From: DASVDK01 sp036381125 [NCBI: Thermodesulfobacteriota bacterium]
GTDB lineage: Bacteria > DASVDK01
Direction of reading: 5' to 3'
Length of the DNA: 53,183 nucleotides
Assembly: GCA_036381125.1 (NCBI GenBank)
Contig: DASVDK010000059.1
Span: forward strand, 1 to 53,183
Shown: positions 7,533 to 19,027 of the stretch, piece after piece
How positions within the stretch are numbered: the stretch's first letter is position 1
How the letters are laid out: each line of letters starts with the position of its first letter
Translations under genes and position numbers: made by a program
The notes under the pieces: generated by a model
The model's input: only the letters and a program-made list of their open reading frames with translations
The model's database searches: none
What the model was told of the DNA's origin: nothing

Positions 7533-8310
7533 TCGGCCAGAACTCCCGCACCTTCGTGTACGCCGGCGGGAACTCCCCCGTGTACCGGAGGAACGCGGGA
7601 ATCGGATAGCGGATGCCGCCCCTGGCCGTCCCGTCGAGCCCCTGGACGACGGCCTCGAAGCGGCCGGCCGGCACGGTGAAGGCCATCTCGTGGTCCTGGG
7701 TCTGGGCGAAGATGCGGTCGCCGTAGCAGGGCAGCACCACCTGGCACTCGCCGGTCTGCATGGTGCGGATGACGAGGTCGGCGCAGTCGATCCGGCCGCT
7801 GATCTGGGTGGTGAGCGCGCCGCCGCGGTCGTAGAGCGCGGCCGTCACGAGCCGCAGCACCTGGGCGCTGTTGGCGTAGACCACGACCAGGTCCGGGTCG
7901 AAGGTCGCCCGCGCGGCTGGCCCCACCACGATCCGCTCGTAGGCGCCGTGCGGGAACTTCGGCACGGCCGCCTCGCTGCGCGCCCCCGCCTCCGCGGTGG
8001 CGGTGTAGAAGCCGGCGCAGGCGTGGCCCTCCGCGTAGTAGTCCACCACCGGGGCGAAGCCGAAGGCGGTCGCGCCGAGCGGACAGGAGAGGTCGTCCAT
8101 GCCCACGGCGAGCGTCCAGCCGTACCGCCGCGCCAGGCCGAACGCCTGGCAGATCGCGGTCTGGAACCCGAGGTCGCGCCGGGGGGAGCGCGCCTTGTCG
8201 GGGACCGCCTCGCCCGGGCGCAGCATGCGCACGGCCAGCGGGAACGCGTCGGGCCGGACGTGACGGTCGAGCGCCTCGACGAGCGCCCGGAGGGCTGGCT
8301 GGCTGTCCAT
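7525..8310 (-). CDS. DUF169 family protein
   Basis: A 261-residue soluble protein that matches the DUF169 pattern. An early VRMLRPGEAVPDKARSP segment is followed by GFQTAICQAFGLARRYGW, the conserved cysteine in DDLSCPLGATAFGF, and a late AGRFEAVVQGLDGT. The family occurs widely near organic acid and CoA metabolism genes, but its biochemical role is not established. Several cysteines (in AICQ, LSCP, ACAG, DCAD, GECQ and LPCY) could bind a metal or cofactor; this is an inference. It is the first gene after a 26-base gap from the MFS gene and overlaps the CoA-transferase A gene, so it is co-transcribed with it. Confidence 0.8.
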   Translation of the reverse strand: MDSQPALRALVEALDRHVRPDAFPLAVRMLRPGEAVPDKARSPRRDLGFQTAICQAFGLARRYGWTLAVGMDDLSCPLGATAFGFAPVVDYYAEGHACAGFYTATAEAGARSEAAVPKFPHGAYERIVVGPAARATFDPDLVVVYANSAQVLRLVTAALYDRGGALTTQISGRIDCADLVIRTMQTGECQVVLPCYGDRIFAQTQDHEMAFTVPAGRFEAVVQGLDGTARGGIRYPIPAFLRYTGEFPPAYTKVREFWPNE

Positions 8311-8336
8311 CCTGACCCCCTGTCAGACTCGTTATG

Positions 8337-9584
8337 TTAGACCTGCCTCCCGGGGCCGGCAAGGCGCGCCAGATCGGCGGCGAGCACCCGCGTGCCGGCG
8401 AGGATCACCACGCCGCCGGCCGCCATGGCGACCGGCGTGGTCACCAGCACGGCGCGTCGCAGGTCCGACAGGTCGGAGATCCACCCGATGAGCGGCGGCG
8501 AGACGATGTCGCCGAGGGCGTGGATGACGAAGATGTGGAGCGCGATCGCGGTGGCGCGCACCTCGGGACGCGTGACGTTGACGAGCACGGCGTTGAGCGG
8601 CCCCGTGTTGAGGAAGAGGAGGACCACCGCCGCGAACGTGGCGCCGTAGACGACCGGCAGCGACGGCGAGAGGAACGCCAGGATCGCGAACGGCATCCCG
8701 AGCACCATGCCCCACCCCGACACGAGGAAGTGCCCCGTCGGCGTCCGAGCGAAGAGGAGATCGCCGAGCCACCCGCCGGCGACGACGCCGACCAGGCCGG
8801 CCGCGGCGACGATCGCCCCCATGACGAATCCGGCCTGGGCGAGCGGGACGTCGTGGACGCGCGTCAGGAAGGCCGGCATCCAGTACGACAGGCCGCCGAT
8901 CGCGAAGGTGTAGAGCGTGCTGCCCGCGACGTTGACCAGGTAGCTCGGCGTCTTCACGAGGGCCACGTAGTCGTCCCGGACGGCGGGCCGGGTCGCGGCG
9001 CCCTGCGGCTCGGTGGCGCCGCGCGCCGGCTCCCGCAGGGCGAGGAGCGCGGCCGCCAGGACGAGCCCCGGAAGGCCGGCCACGAGGAACGCCTCGCGCC
9101 AGCCCCACCGCGCGCCGACGACGCCTCCCATGAGGTAGCCGAGCGCCGCGCCGACCGGCGTGGCGACGTAGAAGACCATGAGCGCGCGCGCCCGCCGGTC
9201 CCGCGGCACGAGGTCGGAGATCCAGGCGGGGCCGATCGTGCCGAAGGTGGCTTCGCCGACGCCGACCAGGGCGCGGGTGGCGAAGAGCGACGCGTACGAC
9301 CAGGCGCCGGCCGCGGCGGCCGTCGCGAGGCTCCAGAGCGCGACGCCGCCCGCCATGATCCCCTTGCGTGGGGCGCGGTCGGCCGCGAGCCCGACCAGGG
9401 GCGACGCCGCGGTGTAGATCAGGAGGAACGCGAAGGGCAGGAAGCCGAGCTGCGTGTCCGAGAGGCCGAACTCGCCCTTGATCGGCTCGACGAGGGCGGC
9501 GATGACGTACCGGTCGACGTAGTTGAGCAGGTTGACGGCGAAGAGGAGGCCGAGCGCGAGCCGCGCCCCGGAACGAGCGCTCAC
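8337..9584 (-). CDS. MFS transporter, spinster-like
   Basis: A 415-residue inner-membrane transporter of the major facilitator superfamily with about 12 hydrophobic segments. The N-terminal LLFAVNLLNYVDRYVIAALVEPI, read here as LLNYVDRYVIAALVEPI, and the loop GLAADRAPRKG between segments 2 and 3 are typical of spinster/hexuronate-type carriers. The charged D-R-x-x-R motif is intact. The GTG at 9584 overlaps the NUDIX stop in a GTGA arrangement and gives a normal length. No substrate can be assigned. Its place between a NUDIX hydrolase and organic-acid genes fits carboxylate import or export. Confidence 0.88.
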   Translation of the reverse strand: MSARSGARLALGLLFAVNLLNYVDRYVIAALVEPIKGEFGLSDTQLGFLPFAFLLIYTAASPLVGLAADRAPRKGIMAGGVALWSLATAAAAGAWSYASLFATRALVGVGEATFGTIGPAWISDLVPRDRRARALMVFYVATPVGAALGYLMGGVVGARWGWREAFLVAGLPGLVLAAALLALREPARGATEPQGAATRPAVRDDYVALVKTPSYLVNVAGSTLYTFAIGGLSYWMPAFLTRVHDVPLAQAGFVMGAIVAAAGLVGVVAGGWLGDLLFARTPTGHFLVSGWGMVLGMPFAILAFLSPSLPVVYGATFAAVVLLFLNTGPLNAVLVNVTRPEVRATAIALHIFVIHALGDIVSPPLIGWISDLSDLRRAVLVTTPVAMAAGGVVILAGTRVLAADLARLAGPGRQV

Positions 9585-10099
9585 TCGCCTCCCTCGCCGG
9601 CGCCCGCGAGGCCGAGCCGTTCGCGGATGGCGGCGCTCGCGCGCAGGAGGATGGCGCGCTCGTTCTCGTAGGTGAGCGCATCCACCGCGTCGCCGAGGGC
9701 GAACCAGCGGACCTCCTCGGCCTCCCGGTCGTGGTCCTCCATCCGCCCCTCCCGGAAGCGGAGGAGGAAGAAGTGGACGCTCTTGTGGTAGCGGACCCGC
9801 TCCTGCCGGCCGTAGTACCAGTACTGGATGGTGCCGAGCTTGGCCTCGACGTCGCCCAAGAGCCCCGTCTCCTCCAGGACCTCCCGGCGAGCCGTCTCCT
9901 CCAGGCTCTCGTTCGGCTCGACGCCCCCCTTGGGCAGACACCAGACGCGCCCGCCGCCGCGGCCGGTGTAGGCGATCAGCGCCACCTCCGCCCCACCCTC
10001 CGGCGTCGCGCGGTAGATCACGCCCCCCGACGAGACCTGCGTGGCGGTCGGCGCCTTCCTCTTCGAGCTGTCGGAACCACGCGCCTTGCGCCCTGGCAT
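9581..10099 (-). CDS. NUDIX hydrolase
   Basis: A 172-residue NUDIX pyrophosphohydrolase. The box G-x5-E-x7-REVLEETGL is complete, starting in PKGGVEPNESLEE. The protein has a basic, disordered first 20 residues, then VSSGGVIYRA, and an HFFLLRF strand after the box. The WCLPKGG lead-in resembles diadenosine or NADH/Ap4A-type hydrolases, but specificity is not readable. The ATG at 10099 follows a purine-rich stretch. The gene ends in a four-base overlap with the MFS gene and lies 25 bases after the enoyl-CoA hydratase, so it probably rides on the same transcript as a housekeeping passenger. Confidence 0.92.
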   Translation of the reverse strand: MPGRKARGSDSSKRKAPTATQVSSGGVIYRATPEGGAEVALIAYTGRGGGRVWCLPKGGVEPNESLEETARREVLEETGLLGDVEAKLGTIQYWYYGRQERVRYHKSVHFFLLRFREGRMEDHDREAEEVRWFALGDAVDALTYENERAILLRASAAIRERLGLAGAGEGGE

Positions 10100-10124
10100 C
10101 CGCCCCTGATCTCCCTGCCGCTGG

Positions 10125-10913
10125 TCATCGTCCGGTGAACTTCGCGGCGCGCTTCTCGAGGAACGCGGCCGTCCCCTCGCGCATGTCCTCGGTCCCGCAG
10201 AGCGTGCCGAAGAGCCGCGCCTCCAGCGCCAACCCCTCGTCGAGGCTCATCGAGAGGCCCTCGTGTACCGCCTCGATGGCCGCCCGGAGCGCGAGCGGCG
10301 GTTTGCCGCCGACCAGCTCGCGGGCCCAGGCCACCGCCGCGCCGCGCGCCTCGCCCGGCTCGACGACGCGGTTGACGAGGCCGAGCGCGGCCGCCTCGTC
10401 GGCCGTGACCATGGCGCCCGTGAGGATCAGCTCCATGGCCTTTCCCTCACCGACGAGCCGGGCGAGACGCTGGCTGCCCCCGTATCCGGGGATGATACCG
10501 AGATTCACCTCGGGTTGCCCCAGGCGGGCGTTGCGCGCCGCGACACGCAGGTGGCACGCCATCGCGAGCTCGCAGCCGCCGCCGAGCGCGAAGCCGCCGA
10601 TGGCCGCGATCACCGGCTTGCCCGCGCGCTCCATCAGCCGGGTGAGCGCCTGGCCCCGCTCGGCCAGGGCCCGGCCCGCGGCCGGATCGAGGCCGCGGAT
10701 CTCGGCGATGTCGGCCCCGGCGACGAAGGCCTTGTCGCCCGCGCCGGTGAGGACCGCCGCGCCGATCGACGCGTCGTCCCTGACGCGCGTGAAGGCGTCG
10801 GTCAGCTCCGCGATGGTCGCCGCGTTCAGCGCGTTCAGCTTCTGCGGCCGATTCACGGTGACGACGGCGACGCGGTCGTCGATCTCGAAGAGGAGGTTCT
10901 CGTAGGCGCTCAC
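10125..10913 (-). CDS. Enoyl-CoA hydratase/isomerase (crotonase)
   Basis: A 262-residue crotonase that adds water to 2-enoyl-CoA in beta-oxidation. Both catalytic glutamates are present: Glu115 in GGGCELAMAC and Glu135 in LGQPEVNLG. The oxyanion-hole segments AFVAGADIAEI and GGFALGGG are normal. The start is GTG with AGGAGG seven bases upstream, and that ribosome site overlaps the stop of the 3-hydroxyacyl-CoA dehydrogenase upstream. Its product would be the substrate of that dehydrogenase, so the two genes encode consecutive steps. Confidence 0.94.
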   Translation of the reverse strand: MSAYENLLFEIDDRVAVVTVNRPQKLNALNAATIAELTDAFTRVRDDASIGAAVLTGAGDKAFVAGADIAEIRGLDPAAGRALAERGQALTRLMERAGKPVIAAIGGFALGGGCELAMACHLRVAARNARLGQPEVNLGIIPGYGGSQRLARLVGEGKAMELILTGAMVTADEAAALGLVNRVVEPGEARGAAVAWARELVGGKPPLALRAAIEAVHEGLSMSLDEGLALEARLFGTLCGTEDMREGTAAFLEKRAAKFTGR

Positions 10914-10923
10914 GGACGGCCTC

Positions 10924-11814
10924 CTACAGGCCCAGCGGGGTGACGGTGGGCGGGCCGGTGTCGTACGTGTAGAAGCCCTTGCCGCTCTTCTTCCCCAGGT
11001 AACCCGCCAGCACCATCTTGCGCAAGAGCGGCGGCGGCGCGTAGCGCGGCTCGCGGTACTCGTGGAAGAAGACCTCGGCCACCTTGAAGGCGGTGTCGAG
11101 GCCGACGAAGTCGAGGAGCGTGAACGGGCCCATCGGGTAGCCGCAGCCGAGCCGCATCCCCTGGTCGATGTCGGTCACGGTGGCGACACCCGCCTCGAGC
11201 GCCCGCACGGCGTCGAGCAGGTACGGGATGAGCAGGTAGTTCACGATGAACCCGCCGCGGTCCTTCGCCACGATCGGGGTCTTGCCGACGCCGACCGCGA
11301 AGGCGCGCACCGCCTCGAACGTGGCGTCGGACGTGGCGATCGTGCGCACGACCTCCACGAGCGCCATGAGCGGGACCGGGTTGAAGAAGTGCAGCCCCGC
11401 GAAACGGTCGGGGCGCGTCGTCGCGGCCGCCATCTCGATGACCGTGAGCGACGAGGTGTTGGTCGCGAAGATGGTCCTGGGCGGGCAGATGCCGTCGAGC
11501 TCCCGGAAGAGGGCCTTCTTCGCCTCGATCTCCTCGACGATCGCCTCGATGACGAGGTCGCAGTCGGCGAGGTCGCCCAGGCTGGTCGTCCCCTGGAGGT
11601 TGCCGAGCGCCTTCTCGCGATCGGCGGCCGTCAGCTTCCCCTTCTCCACGGCGCGCGAGAGGAACTGGTCGATCCGTCCGAGCCCCTTCTCGAGCGTCGG
11701 CCGGTCCACCTCCCGCACCCGCACCCTGTAGCCCGCCTGGGCGGCCACCTGGGCGATGCCGGCCCCCATGAGCCCGCAGCCGACCACGCCAACCGTTCGA
11801 ACAGGCGTCTGCAA
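10924..11814 (-). CDS. 3-hydroxybutyryl-CoA dehydrogenase (copy 1)
   Basis: A roughly 296-residue NAD-dependent 3-hydroxyacyl-CoA dehydrogenase. The nucleotide-binding VGVVGCGLMGAGIAQVAAQ, the ATNTSSL segment, HFFNPVPLM with the catalytic histidine, and KDRGGFIVNYLL are all present. The likely start is TTG at 11814, eight bases after a GGGAGG site. A GTG at 11823 abuts that site too closely, and a GTG at 11865 would place the first residues inside a GGGGTC intergenic repeat. The gene pairs with enoyl-CoA hydratase downstream and thiolase upstream. A near-equivalent dehydrogenase (copy 2) lies 8 kb upstream in the same run, so two parallel beta-oxidation sets exist. Confidence 0.88.
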   Translation of the reverse strand: MQTPVRTVGVVGCGLMGAGIAQVAAQAGYRVRVREVDRPTLEKGLGRIDQFLSRAVEKGKLTAADREKALGNLQGTTSLGDLADCDLVIEAIVEEIEAKKALFRELDGICPPRTIFATNTSSLTVIEMAAATTRPDRFAGLHFFNPVPLMALVEVVRTIATSDATFEAVRAFAVGVGKTPIVAKDRGGFIVNYLLIPYLLDAVRALEAGVATVTDIDQGMRLGCGYPMGPFTLLDFVGLDTAFKVAEVFFHEYREPRYAPPPLLRKMVLAGYLGKKSGKGFYTYDTGPPTVTPLGL

Positions 11815-11850
11815 CGTGGGCACCTCCCTTCCGCCGGGCCTCGTGATCGT

Positions 11851-11950
11851 GGGGTCTGACCCCACCTGTTTTCCAGGGGGTCAGGTCTTTCCATTTTCCA
11901 GGGGGTCAGGCCTTTCCATTTTCCAGACCGGAGAACGTCGGGGTCCGACC
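11851..11950. repeat. Intergenic GGGGTC/TTTTCC repeat array (copy R1)
   Basis: The array begins with the palindrome GGGGTCTGACCCC (11851-11863). Two nearly identical 25-base units starting TTTTCCAGGGGGTCAGG then follow at 11869-11893 and 11894-11918, and a third partial unit runs into GGGGTCCGACCC. The inverse of this array recurs at 47318-47394. The low-GC TTTTCC and CTTTCCATTTTCC parts stand out from the GC-rich surroundings. It resembles REP-type elements that depend on a transposase elsewhere in the genome. Confidence 0.85.
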
Positions 11951-12063
11951 CGCTCGTTCTCCGTGGGGGCAGCCGACCCGCGCCGCGCCTCACCCCACCG
12001 GGATCCGGCCCGGCTTGCCGGCGCGTCCCGGCTGGTCCCGCGACCGGCCCGGGCAGGCACGCC

Positions 12064-13251
12064 CTAGTAGGCCTCGACGACGACGGCGATCCCCTGGCCC
12101 CCGCCGATGCAGGCGGAGGCGAGCCCGTAGCGGCCCTTGCGGCGGCGCAGCTCGTGCAAGATGGTGAGCGTCAGCCGGGCCCCCGACATGCCGACCGGGT
12201 GCGACAGGGCGATGGCGCCGCCGTTCACGTTGGTCCGCGCCCGGTCGAGACCGAGCGCGCGCTCGACGGCCAGGTACTGCGCGGCGAACGCCTCGTTGAT
12301 CTCCACGAGGTCCATCTGATCGAGCCTGAGGCCCGCCTTGCGCAGGGCGTTCTTCGACGCCTGCACCGGGCCGATCCCCATGATCTCGGGCCGGCACCCG
12401 TGCAGGCCCCACGAGACGAGGCGGCCGAGCGGCCTCGCGCCGCGGCGCGCCGCGGTCTCGGCCGGCGCGAGCACGAGCATCGCCGCGCCGTCGCCGATGC
12501 CGCTCGCGTTGCCGGCCGTGACGACGCCGTCCGGCTTGAAGACCGGCTTGAGCTTCGCGAGCGCCTCGAGCGTCGTGTTGGGCCGCGGGTGCTCGTCGGT
12601 CGTGAACGTGGTCGTCCCCTTCTTCCCCGTGACCTCGACCGCCACGATCTCGTCCCCGAGCCGGCCGGCCTCGATCGCCGCCCTGGCCCGCTGCTGGCTC
12701 TCGTAGGCGAACCGGTCGACCTCCTCGCGGCCGATGCCGTACTCGGCCGCCAGGTTCTCGGCCGTGATCCCCATGGGCATCCCGGGCAGCGTGTCGGTCA
12801 GCGCGTCCCAGAGGGCGTCCTCCAGCTTCCCCTGCCCGAGGCCGAGGCCGAAGCGGGCGCCGCGGATGATGTGGGGCGCCTGGCTCATCGACTCGGTGCC
12901 GCCGGCCAGGACCACCTCGGCCTCGCCGAGCAGGATCTGCTCGGCGGCGGAGACGACCGCCTGGAAGCCCGATCCGCAGAGCCGGTTCACCGTGAGCGCC
13001 GGCGTCTCGACGGGGCAACCGGCCCTGAGGGCGATGTGCCGCGCGAGGTAGGCGCCGTCGACCGACGACGCCTGGATGACGTTGCCCACGATCGCCTGCT
13101 GCACGTGGCCCGGCTCGACGCCCGACCGCTCGATGGCGGCCTTCGCCGCCACGACCCCGAGGTCCACGGCCGAGAGGTCCTTGAGGGTGCCGCCGAAGGT
13201 CCCGATCGGCGTCCGCGCGCCGCCCAGGATCACAACCTCCGAGCTCGCCAT
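12064..13251 (-). CDS. Acetyl-CoA acetyltransferase/thiolase (copy 1)
   Basis: A 395-residue thiolase that cleaves or forms 3-ketoacyl-CoA. Cys92 in NRLCGSGFQ is the nucleophile, the [12 protein letters not shown] segment carries the catalytic histidine, and SACIGGGQG carries the second cysteine. The histidine motif reads SHPVG rather than the usual GHPIG. The second of two close ATGs (13251) was chosen because it sits six bases after GGAG; the first abuts that site. Repeats flank the gene on both sides (R1 downstream, R3 upstream). These interrupt the tight packing of the run and may mark internal processing or promoter points. Confidence 0.93.
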   Translation of the reverse strand: MASSEVVILGGARTPIGTFGGTLKDLSAVDLGVVAAKAAIERSGVEPGHVQQAIVGNVIQASSVDGAYLARHIALRAGCPVETPALTVNRLCGSGFQAVVSAAEQILLGEAEVVLAGGTESMSQAPHIIRGARFGLGLGQGKLEDALWDALTDTLPGMPMGITAENLAAEYGIGREEVDRFAYESQQRARAAIEAGRLGDEIVAVEVTGKKGTTTFTTDEHPRPNTTLEALAKLKPVFKPDGVVTAGNASGIGDGAAMLVLAPAETAARRGARPLGRLVSWGLHGCRPEIMGIGPVQASKNALRKAGLRLDQMDLVEINEAFAAQYLAVERALGLDRARTNVNGGAIALSHPVGMSGARLTLTILHELRRRKGRYGLASACIGGGQGIAVVVEAY

Positions 13252-13267
13252 GTCCATCTCCTCACAG

Positions 13268-13314
13268 CGGGGTCAGGCCCCGATCAACGGGGTCGGGCCT
13301 CTACCGTTTTCCAG
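13268..13314. repeat. Intergenic GGGGTC/TTTTCC repeat (copy R3)
   Basis: A GGGGTCAGGCCCCG palindrome is followed by a GGGGTCGGGCCTCT unit that ends in ACCGTTTTCCAG. It matches the same 25-base pattern as the arrays at 11851 and 47318, but with single degenerate units. It lies between thiolase copy 1 and MeaB. Confidence 0.75.
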
Positions 13315-13339
13315 TCTCCGGACGCAGACCCGACACGAC

Positions 13340-14293
13340 TCACGACCGGCCGCCGACGACGCTCTCGACCGCGCTGTACGGGTCGGTCTCGCGCTCGGCC
13401 AGCCGGCCGACGATCCGCTCGACGCCCGCCTCGCCGCCGAGCCGGGCGATCGCGTCGTCGAGGAGGCGGTCGCGCAGGAGGTCCAGGAACTCCCGCCGCG
13501 CCCGCTCCCGGCGAAGGACGCCCATGCGCCCCCGGGCCTCGAGGTGGGCCCGGTGCCTGAACACGGCGTCGACGATCTCGGCGATCCCCTTGCCGCGGTG
13601 CGCCTCGGCCAGCAGGATGGGGGGCTTCCAGGCGCCGGGCGGCGGCGGGGTGAGCGTGAGCATCTGCTCCAGCTCCGCGGCCGTCCGGTTGGCGCCCTCG
13701 CGATCGGCCTTGTTCACCACGAACACCTGCGCGATCTCCAGGATGCCGGCCTTGATGGCCTGGACGTCGTCCCCCATCCCCGGCACGACGACCACGATCG
13801 TCGTGTCGGCGAGCCGCATGACCTCGACCTCGTCCTGGCCGACGCCGACGGTCTCGACGAGGATCACGTCGCGGCCGAGGGCGTCCATGATGGTGACGCC
13901 CTGCGCCGTGCTCCGCGAGAGACCGCCGAGGGCGCCGCGGGTGGCGAGGCTGCGGATGAACACGCCGGGGTCGGTCGCGTGGCGGTTCATGCGGATCCGG
14001 TCGCCGAGGATCGCGCCGCCGCTGAAGGGCGAGGTCGGATCGACGGCCAGCACGCCGACCGTCTTGCCCTGCCCGCGGAAGTACGCGACGAGCTGGTCCG
14101 CCAGGGTGCTCTTGCCCGCCCCGGGCGACCCGGTGAGGCCGATGACGATCGCCCTGCCGGCGTGCGGGTAGAGGCGCCGCATCGCGGCCGCGGCCGACGG
14201 GTCCGCGTCGTCCACCAGGCGGATGAGGCGCGCGGCGGCGCGCACGTCGCCGGCGAGGACCCGGTCGGCCAGGGACTCGGGGCCGCGGCTCAC
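13340..14293 (-). CDS. meaB: MeaB/ArgK-type GTPase, chaperone of B12-dependent acyl-CoA mutase
   Basis: A 317-residue G3E-family GTPase that loads and protects the B12 cofactor of acyl-CoA mutases. The P-loop [12 protein letters not shown] (52-63), [19 protein letters not shown] ([16 protein letters not shown]), the switch [12 protein letters not shown], and [10 protein letters not shown] in the NKxD position are clear. The GTG start at 14293 overlaps the stop of acyl-CoA dehydrogenase copy 1 in GTGA form. It lies two genes downstream of the mutase subunits, as expected for a client-chaperone pair, and this supports an active adenosylcobalamin enzyme. Confidence 0.95.
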   Translation of the reverse strand: MSRGPESLADRVLAGDVRAAARLIRLVDDADPSAAAAMRRLYPHAGRAIVIGLTGSPGAGKSTLADQLVAYFRGQGKTVGVLAVDPTSPFSGGAILGDRIRMNRHATDPGVFIRSLATRGALGGLSRSTAQGVTIMDALGRDVILVETVGVGQDEVEVMRLADTTIVVVVPGMGDDVQAIKAGILEIAQVFVVNKADREGANRTAAELEQMLTLTPPPPGAWKPPILLAEAHRGKGIAEIVDAVFRHRAHLEARGRMGVLRRERARREFLDLLRDRLLDDAIARLGGEAGVERIVGRLAERETDPYSAVESVVGGRS

Positions 14294-15438
14294 GCCACCG
14301 CCCCGAGGACGTGCCGCGCGATGACGAGGCGCTGGATCTCGCTCGTCCCCTCCCCGATCTCGGTGAGCTTCGCGTCGCGCATGTAGCGCTCCACCGGGTA
14401 GTCCTGGAGGTAGCCGTAGCCGCCGTGGATCTGGATGGCCTGGTTGGTGGCGCGCGAGGCCGCCTCCGACGCGAAGAGCTTGGCCATGGAAGCCTCCTTC
14501 GAGAACGGCCGTCCCTGGTCCTTCAGCCACGCCGCGCGTCGGACGAGCAGCCGCGCCGCGTCGACCTCGGTCCCCATGTCGGCGATCTTCCACTGGATCG
14601 CCTGCATCTCCGCGATCGGGCGGCCGAAGGCGCGCCGCTCCCTCGCGTACCGGATCGACGCCTCGAGGGCGGCCCGCGCGAGCCCGACCGCCATGGCGCC
14701 GATGCCGATCCGCCCGGCGTCGAGGATCCGCAGCGTGTCGACGAAGCCCTCCCCCTCGCGGCCGAGGAGGGCGTCGCCGGCCACCTCGACCCCCTCGAGG
14801 AACACCTGCGCGGTGTCCGAGGCGCGCACGCCGAGCTTCTTCTCGTTCTTCCCGGTCGAGAGCCCCCTGGTCCCCTTCTCGACGACGAACGCGCTGATCC
14901 CGTGGTGGCGCTTCGACGGGTCGGTGTGGGCGAGGATCACGTAGACGTCGGCGATGCTGCCGTGCGTGATGAACGCCTTCGAGCCGGTGAGGACCCACCG
15001 ATCGCCGCGGCGCTCGGCCCGGGTCTTCATGGCCGACGCGTCGGAGCCCGACCCCGGCTCGGTGAGCGCCCAGGCGCCGATCGCGTCCCCCGTCGCGAGC
15101 CGGGTCAGGTACCGGCGCTTCTGCTCCGGGCTGCCCGCGAGGGCGAGGTGCGCGGAGCAGAGCGAGTGGTGCGCCGCGACCGAGAGGCAGAGGCTCGCGT
15201 CCGCCGCCGCCAGCTCCTCGATGGCAATGGCGAAGCTCTGCGCGTCGAGACCGGAGCCGCCGTACTCGGGATCGTGGCACATCCCGAGGACCCCGAGGCG
15301 ACCGAGCGCCCGGAAGGTCTCGAAGGGGAACTTCGGGTCGGCGTCTCGCTCGGCCGCGTGCGGCGCCACCTCGTTGCGGCAGAAGTCCCGGATCGTCTCC
15401 TCGATCTGCCGCTGCTCGTCGGTGAGCTGGAAGTGCAT
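14290..15438 (-). CDS. Acyl-CoA dehydrogenase (copy 1)
   Basis: A 382-residue FAD-dependent short/branched-chain acyl-CoA dehydrogenase that introduces the alpha-beta double bond and passes electrons to ETF. Family segments [19 protein letters not shown] ([14 protein letters not shown]), the FAD-binding [10 protein letters not shown], and the C-terminal [20 protein letters not shown] ([17 protein letters not shown]) are present. Glu363 in IGEGTSEIQ is the catalytic base; a Gly precedes it where most relatives have Tyr. It lies between the mutase small subunit and meaB, so its substrate is probably a product of the mutase such as isobutyryl- or butyryl-CoA. Confidence 0.94.
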   Translation of the reverse strand: MHFQLTDEQRQIEETIRDFCRNEVAPHAAERDADPKFPFETFRALGRLGVLGMCHDPEYGGSGLDAQSFAIAIEELAAADASLCLSVAAHHSLCSAHLALAGSPEQKRRYLTRLATGDAIGAWALTEPGSGSDASAMKTRAERRGDRWVLTGSKAFITHGSIADVYVILAHTDPSKRHHGISAFVVEKGTRGLSTGKNEKKLGVRASDTAQVFLEGVEVAGDALLGREGEGFVDTLRILDAGRIGIGAMAVGLARAALEASIRYARERRAFGRPIAEMQAIQWKIADMGTEVDAARLLVRRAAWLKDQGRPFSKEASMAKLFASEAASRATNQAIQIHGGYGYLQDYPVERYMRDAKLTEIGEGTSEIQRLVIARHVLGAVA

Positions 15439-15859
15439 GCGTGAGCCCTCAGCGCGCTATGCGCGCGGCTTCACGTTGGCCCTCACCCAGTCGATCGCCT
15501 CCTGGGTGGTCGTGCCGGGCGTGAAGAGCGCCTTCACCCCGGCCTGCCTGAGCGCCTCGATGTCCTCCTCGGGGATGATCCCCCCGCCGAACACGACGAT
15601 GTCGTCCGCCCCGCGCTCGCGCAGGAGTTCGAGGACGCGCGGGAAGAGGTAGTTGTGCGCGCCCGAGAGGATCGACAGCCCGATGGCGTCCACGTCCTCC
15701 TGGATCGCCGTCTCGACCACCATCTCGGGCGTCTGGTGCAGCCCCGTGTAGATGACCTCGAAACCGGCGTCGCGCAGGGCGCGGGCGATGACCTTCGCCC
15801 CGCGGTCGTGGCCGTCGAGCCCCGCCTTCCCGACGAGGATCCGGACGGTCCGCCCTCTG

Positions 15860-17445
<1,586 letters not shown>

Positions 17446-17449
<4 letters not shown>

Positions 17450-17865
17450 TTCGCGATCCTCGCGGCCAGGTGTCTGGACCGCTCGTGGAAGCGGGCGAGG
17501 TCGACGACGCGGCGCTCGAGCGTCCCCTCCATGAGCGCGCGTCCGTCCCCGTCCTCGGCCTTGACGAGATAGGTGAGCTTGCGCCCGTCGATGGCGCCGA
17601 CGAGCCGCGCCTCGCAGCGCACCCGGGTGCCGACCGTGGCCGCGCCGAGGTGCCGGACGTCGATCCTGACGCCCACCTCGCCGTACCCGGCCGGCAGGCG
17701 CCCCTCGGTGGCGACGTTGGCCGCGCACTCGAGCCAGAGGATGAGCGTGGGCGTGGAGAGCACTCGCACCCCGCGGTTGCCCTGCGCGTCGGCCGTGTCG
17801 GACTCCTGCACGGTCCGCTCGTAGCGCCCGACGAGACCGACCTCGATCCCGCTCGCGTTCACCAT
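17446..17865 (-). CDS. FlK-like hotdog-fold acyl-CoA thioesterase
   Basis: A 139-residue hotdog-fold protein resembling fluoroacetyl-CoA thioesterase FlK. The spacing of the FlK catalytic triad is exact: Thr38 in STPT, Glu46 in LWLECAA and His72 in VRHLGA, with gaps of 8 and 26 residues as in FlK (Thr42, Glu50, His76). It therefore probably hydrolyses a small acyl-CoA, though fluoroacetyl-CoA itself is unlikely as a natural substrate. The ATG at 17865 has AGGAG five bases upstream. It starts two bases after acyl-CoA dehydrogenase copy 2 and overlaps the mutase start, so it is produced with the mutase. It may drain dead-end CoA esters. Confidence 0.82.
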
Positions 17866-17867
17866 GG

Positions 17868-19016
17868 TCACTCCTGCTTGAGCAGCGAGGCGGCGATCAC
17901 CAGCCGCTGGATCTCGCTCGTCCCCTCGTAGATCTCGGTGATCTTCGCGTCGCGGAAGTGCCGCTCCGCCGGGAAGTCCTTGATGTAGCCGTAGCCGCCG
18001 TGGATCTGGACGCAGTGGGTGGCCGCCCGGTTGGCCGCCTCCGAGGCGTAGAGCTTGGCCATCGCCGCCTCGCGCGTGAACCGGACGCCCCGGTCCTTGA
18101 GGGTGGCCGCGCGCAGCGTGAGGAGCCGCGCCGCGTCGAGTTCCGTCGCCATGTCGGCGAGCATCCACTGGATGGCCTGGAAGGTCGCGATCGGCTGGCC
18201 GAAGGCGGTGCGGGCCTTGGCGTAGCGCACCGACTCCTCGAGGCAGGCCCGATGGATGCCGAGCGCCTGGGCCGCGATCCCGACGCGCCCGCCGTCGAGC
18301 GTCCTCATGGCGATCTTGAAGCCCTGCCCGACCTCGCCGAGCCGCTGCCCGTCGTCGAGGCGCACGTCCTCGAAGTAGACCGGCGCGGAGTGGGAGGCCG
18401 TGATGCCGAGCTTGTCGTCCGGCTTCCCCACCGAGTAGCCGGGCGTCCCCTTCTCGACCACGAAGGCGGTGATCCCCCTGGAGCCCTTCGCGGGGTCGGT
18501 CTGGGCGAAGAAGAGGCAGAGGTCGGCCTGCGGCGCGTTCGTGATGAACTGCTTCGCCCCGTTCACGCGCCAGCGCCCCGGCCCGTCCGGGACCGCCGTG
18601 GTCCTCGCGGCGGCGGCGTCGCTGCCGTTGTTCGGCTCGGTGAGGGCGAAGCAGCCGAGCCACTCGCCGCGCGCGAGCCTCGGCAGCCAGCGCTGCTTCT
18701 GCGCCTCGGTGCCGAACTCGAGGATCGGGCCGCAGACCAGGGAGTTGTTGACCGACATGACGACGCCGGTCCCGGCGCAGGCGCGGTTGATCTCCTCCAT
18801 GGCGAGCACGTACGCGACGGTGTCGAGGCCGGCGCCGCCGTACGCCTCCGGGACCATCATCCCCATGAGGCCGAGCTCCCCCATCTTGCGGATCGTCTCG
18901 GCCGGGAAGCGGTGCTCGCGGTCGTCGGCGGCGGCCCGGGGCTCGATCTCCGCAACCGCGAAGTCGCGCGCCATGTCGCGCACCATCGTCTGCTCCGGCG
19001 TCAGCTCGAGGTCCAT
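17868..19016 (-). CDS. Acyl-CoA dehydrogenase (copy 2)
   Basis: A 382-residue FAD-dependent acyl-CoA dehydrogenase of the short/branched-chain type. Family segments are [40 protein letters not shown] and [20 protein letters not shown] ([13 protein letters not shown]). The catalytic Glu364 lies in [10 protein letters not shown], the usual form, unlike the Gly variant of copy 1. The ATG at 19016 lies 11 bases after the stop of the dehydrogenase upstream. Two paralogues flank the mutase, so one may act on the straight and one on the branched isomer; this is an inference. Confidence 0.95.
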   Translation of the reverse strand: MDLELTPEQTMVRDMARDFAVAEIEPRAAADDREHRFPAETIRKMGELGLMGMMVPEAYGGAGLDTVAYVLAMEEINRACAGTGVVMSVNNSLVCGPILEFGTEAQKQRWLPRLARGEWLGCFALTEPNNGSDAAAARTTAVPDGPGRWRVNGAKQFITNAPQADLCLFFAQTDPAKGSRGITAFVVEKGTPGYSVGKPDDKLGITASHSAPVYFEDVRLDDGQRLGEVGQGFKIAMRTLDGGRVGIAAQALGIHRACLEESVRYAKARTAFGQPIATFQAIQWMLADMATELDAARLLTLRAATLKDRGVRFTREAAMAKLYASEAANRAATHCVQIHGGYGYIKDFPAERHFRDAKITEIYEGTSEIQRLVIAASLLKQE

Positions 19017-19027
19017 GGCGAGTGCCC

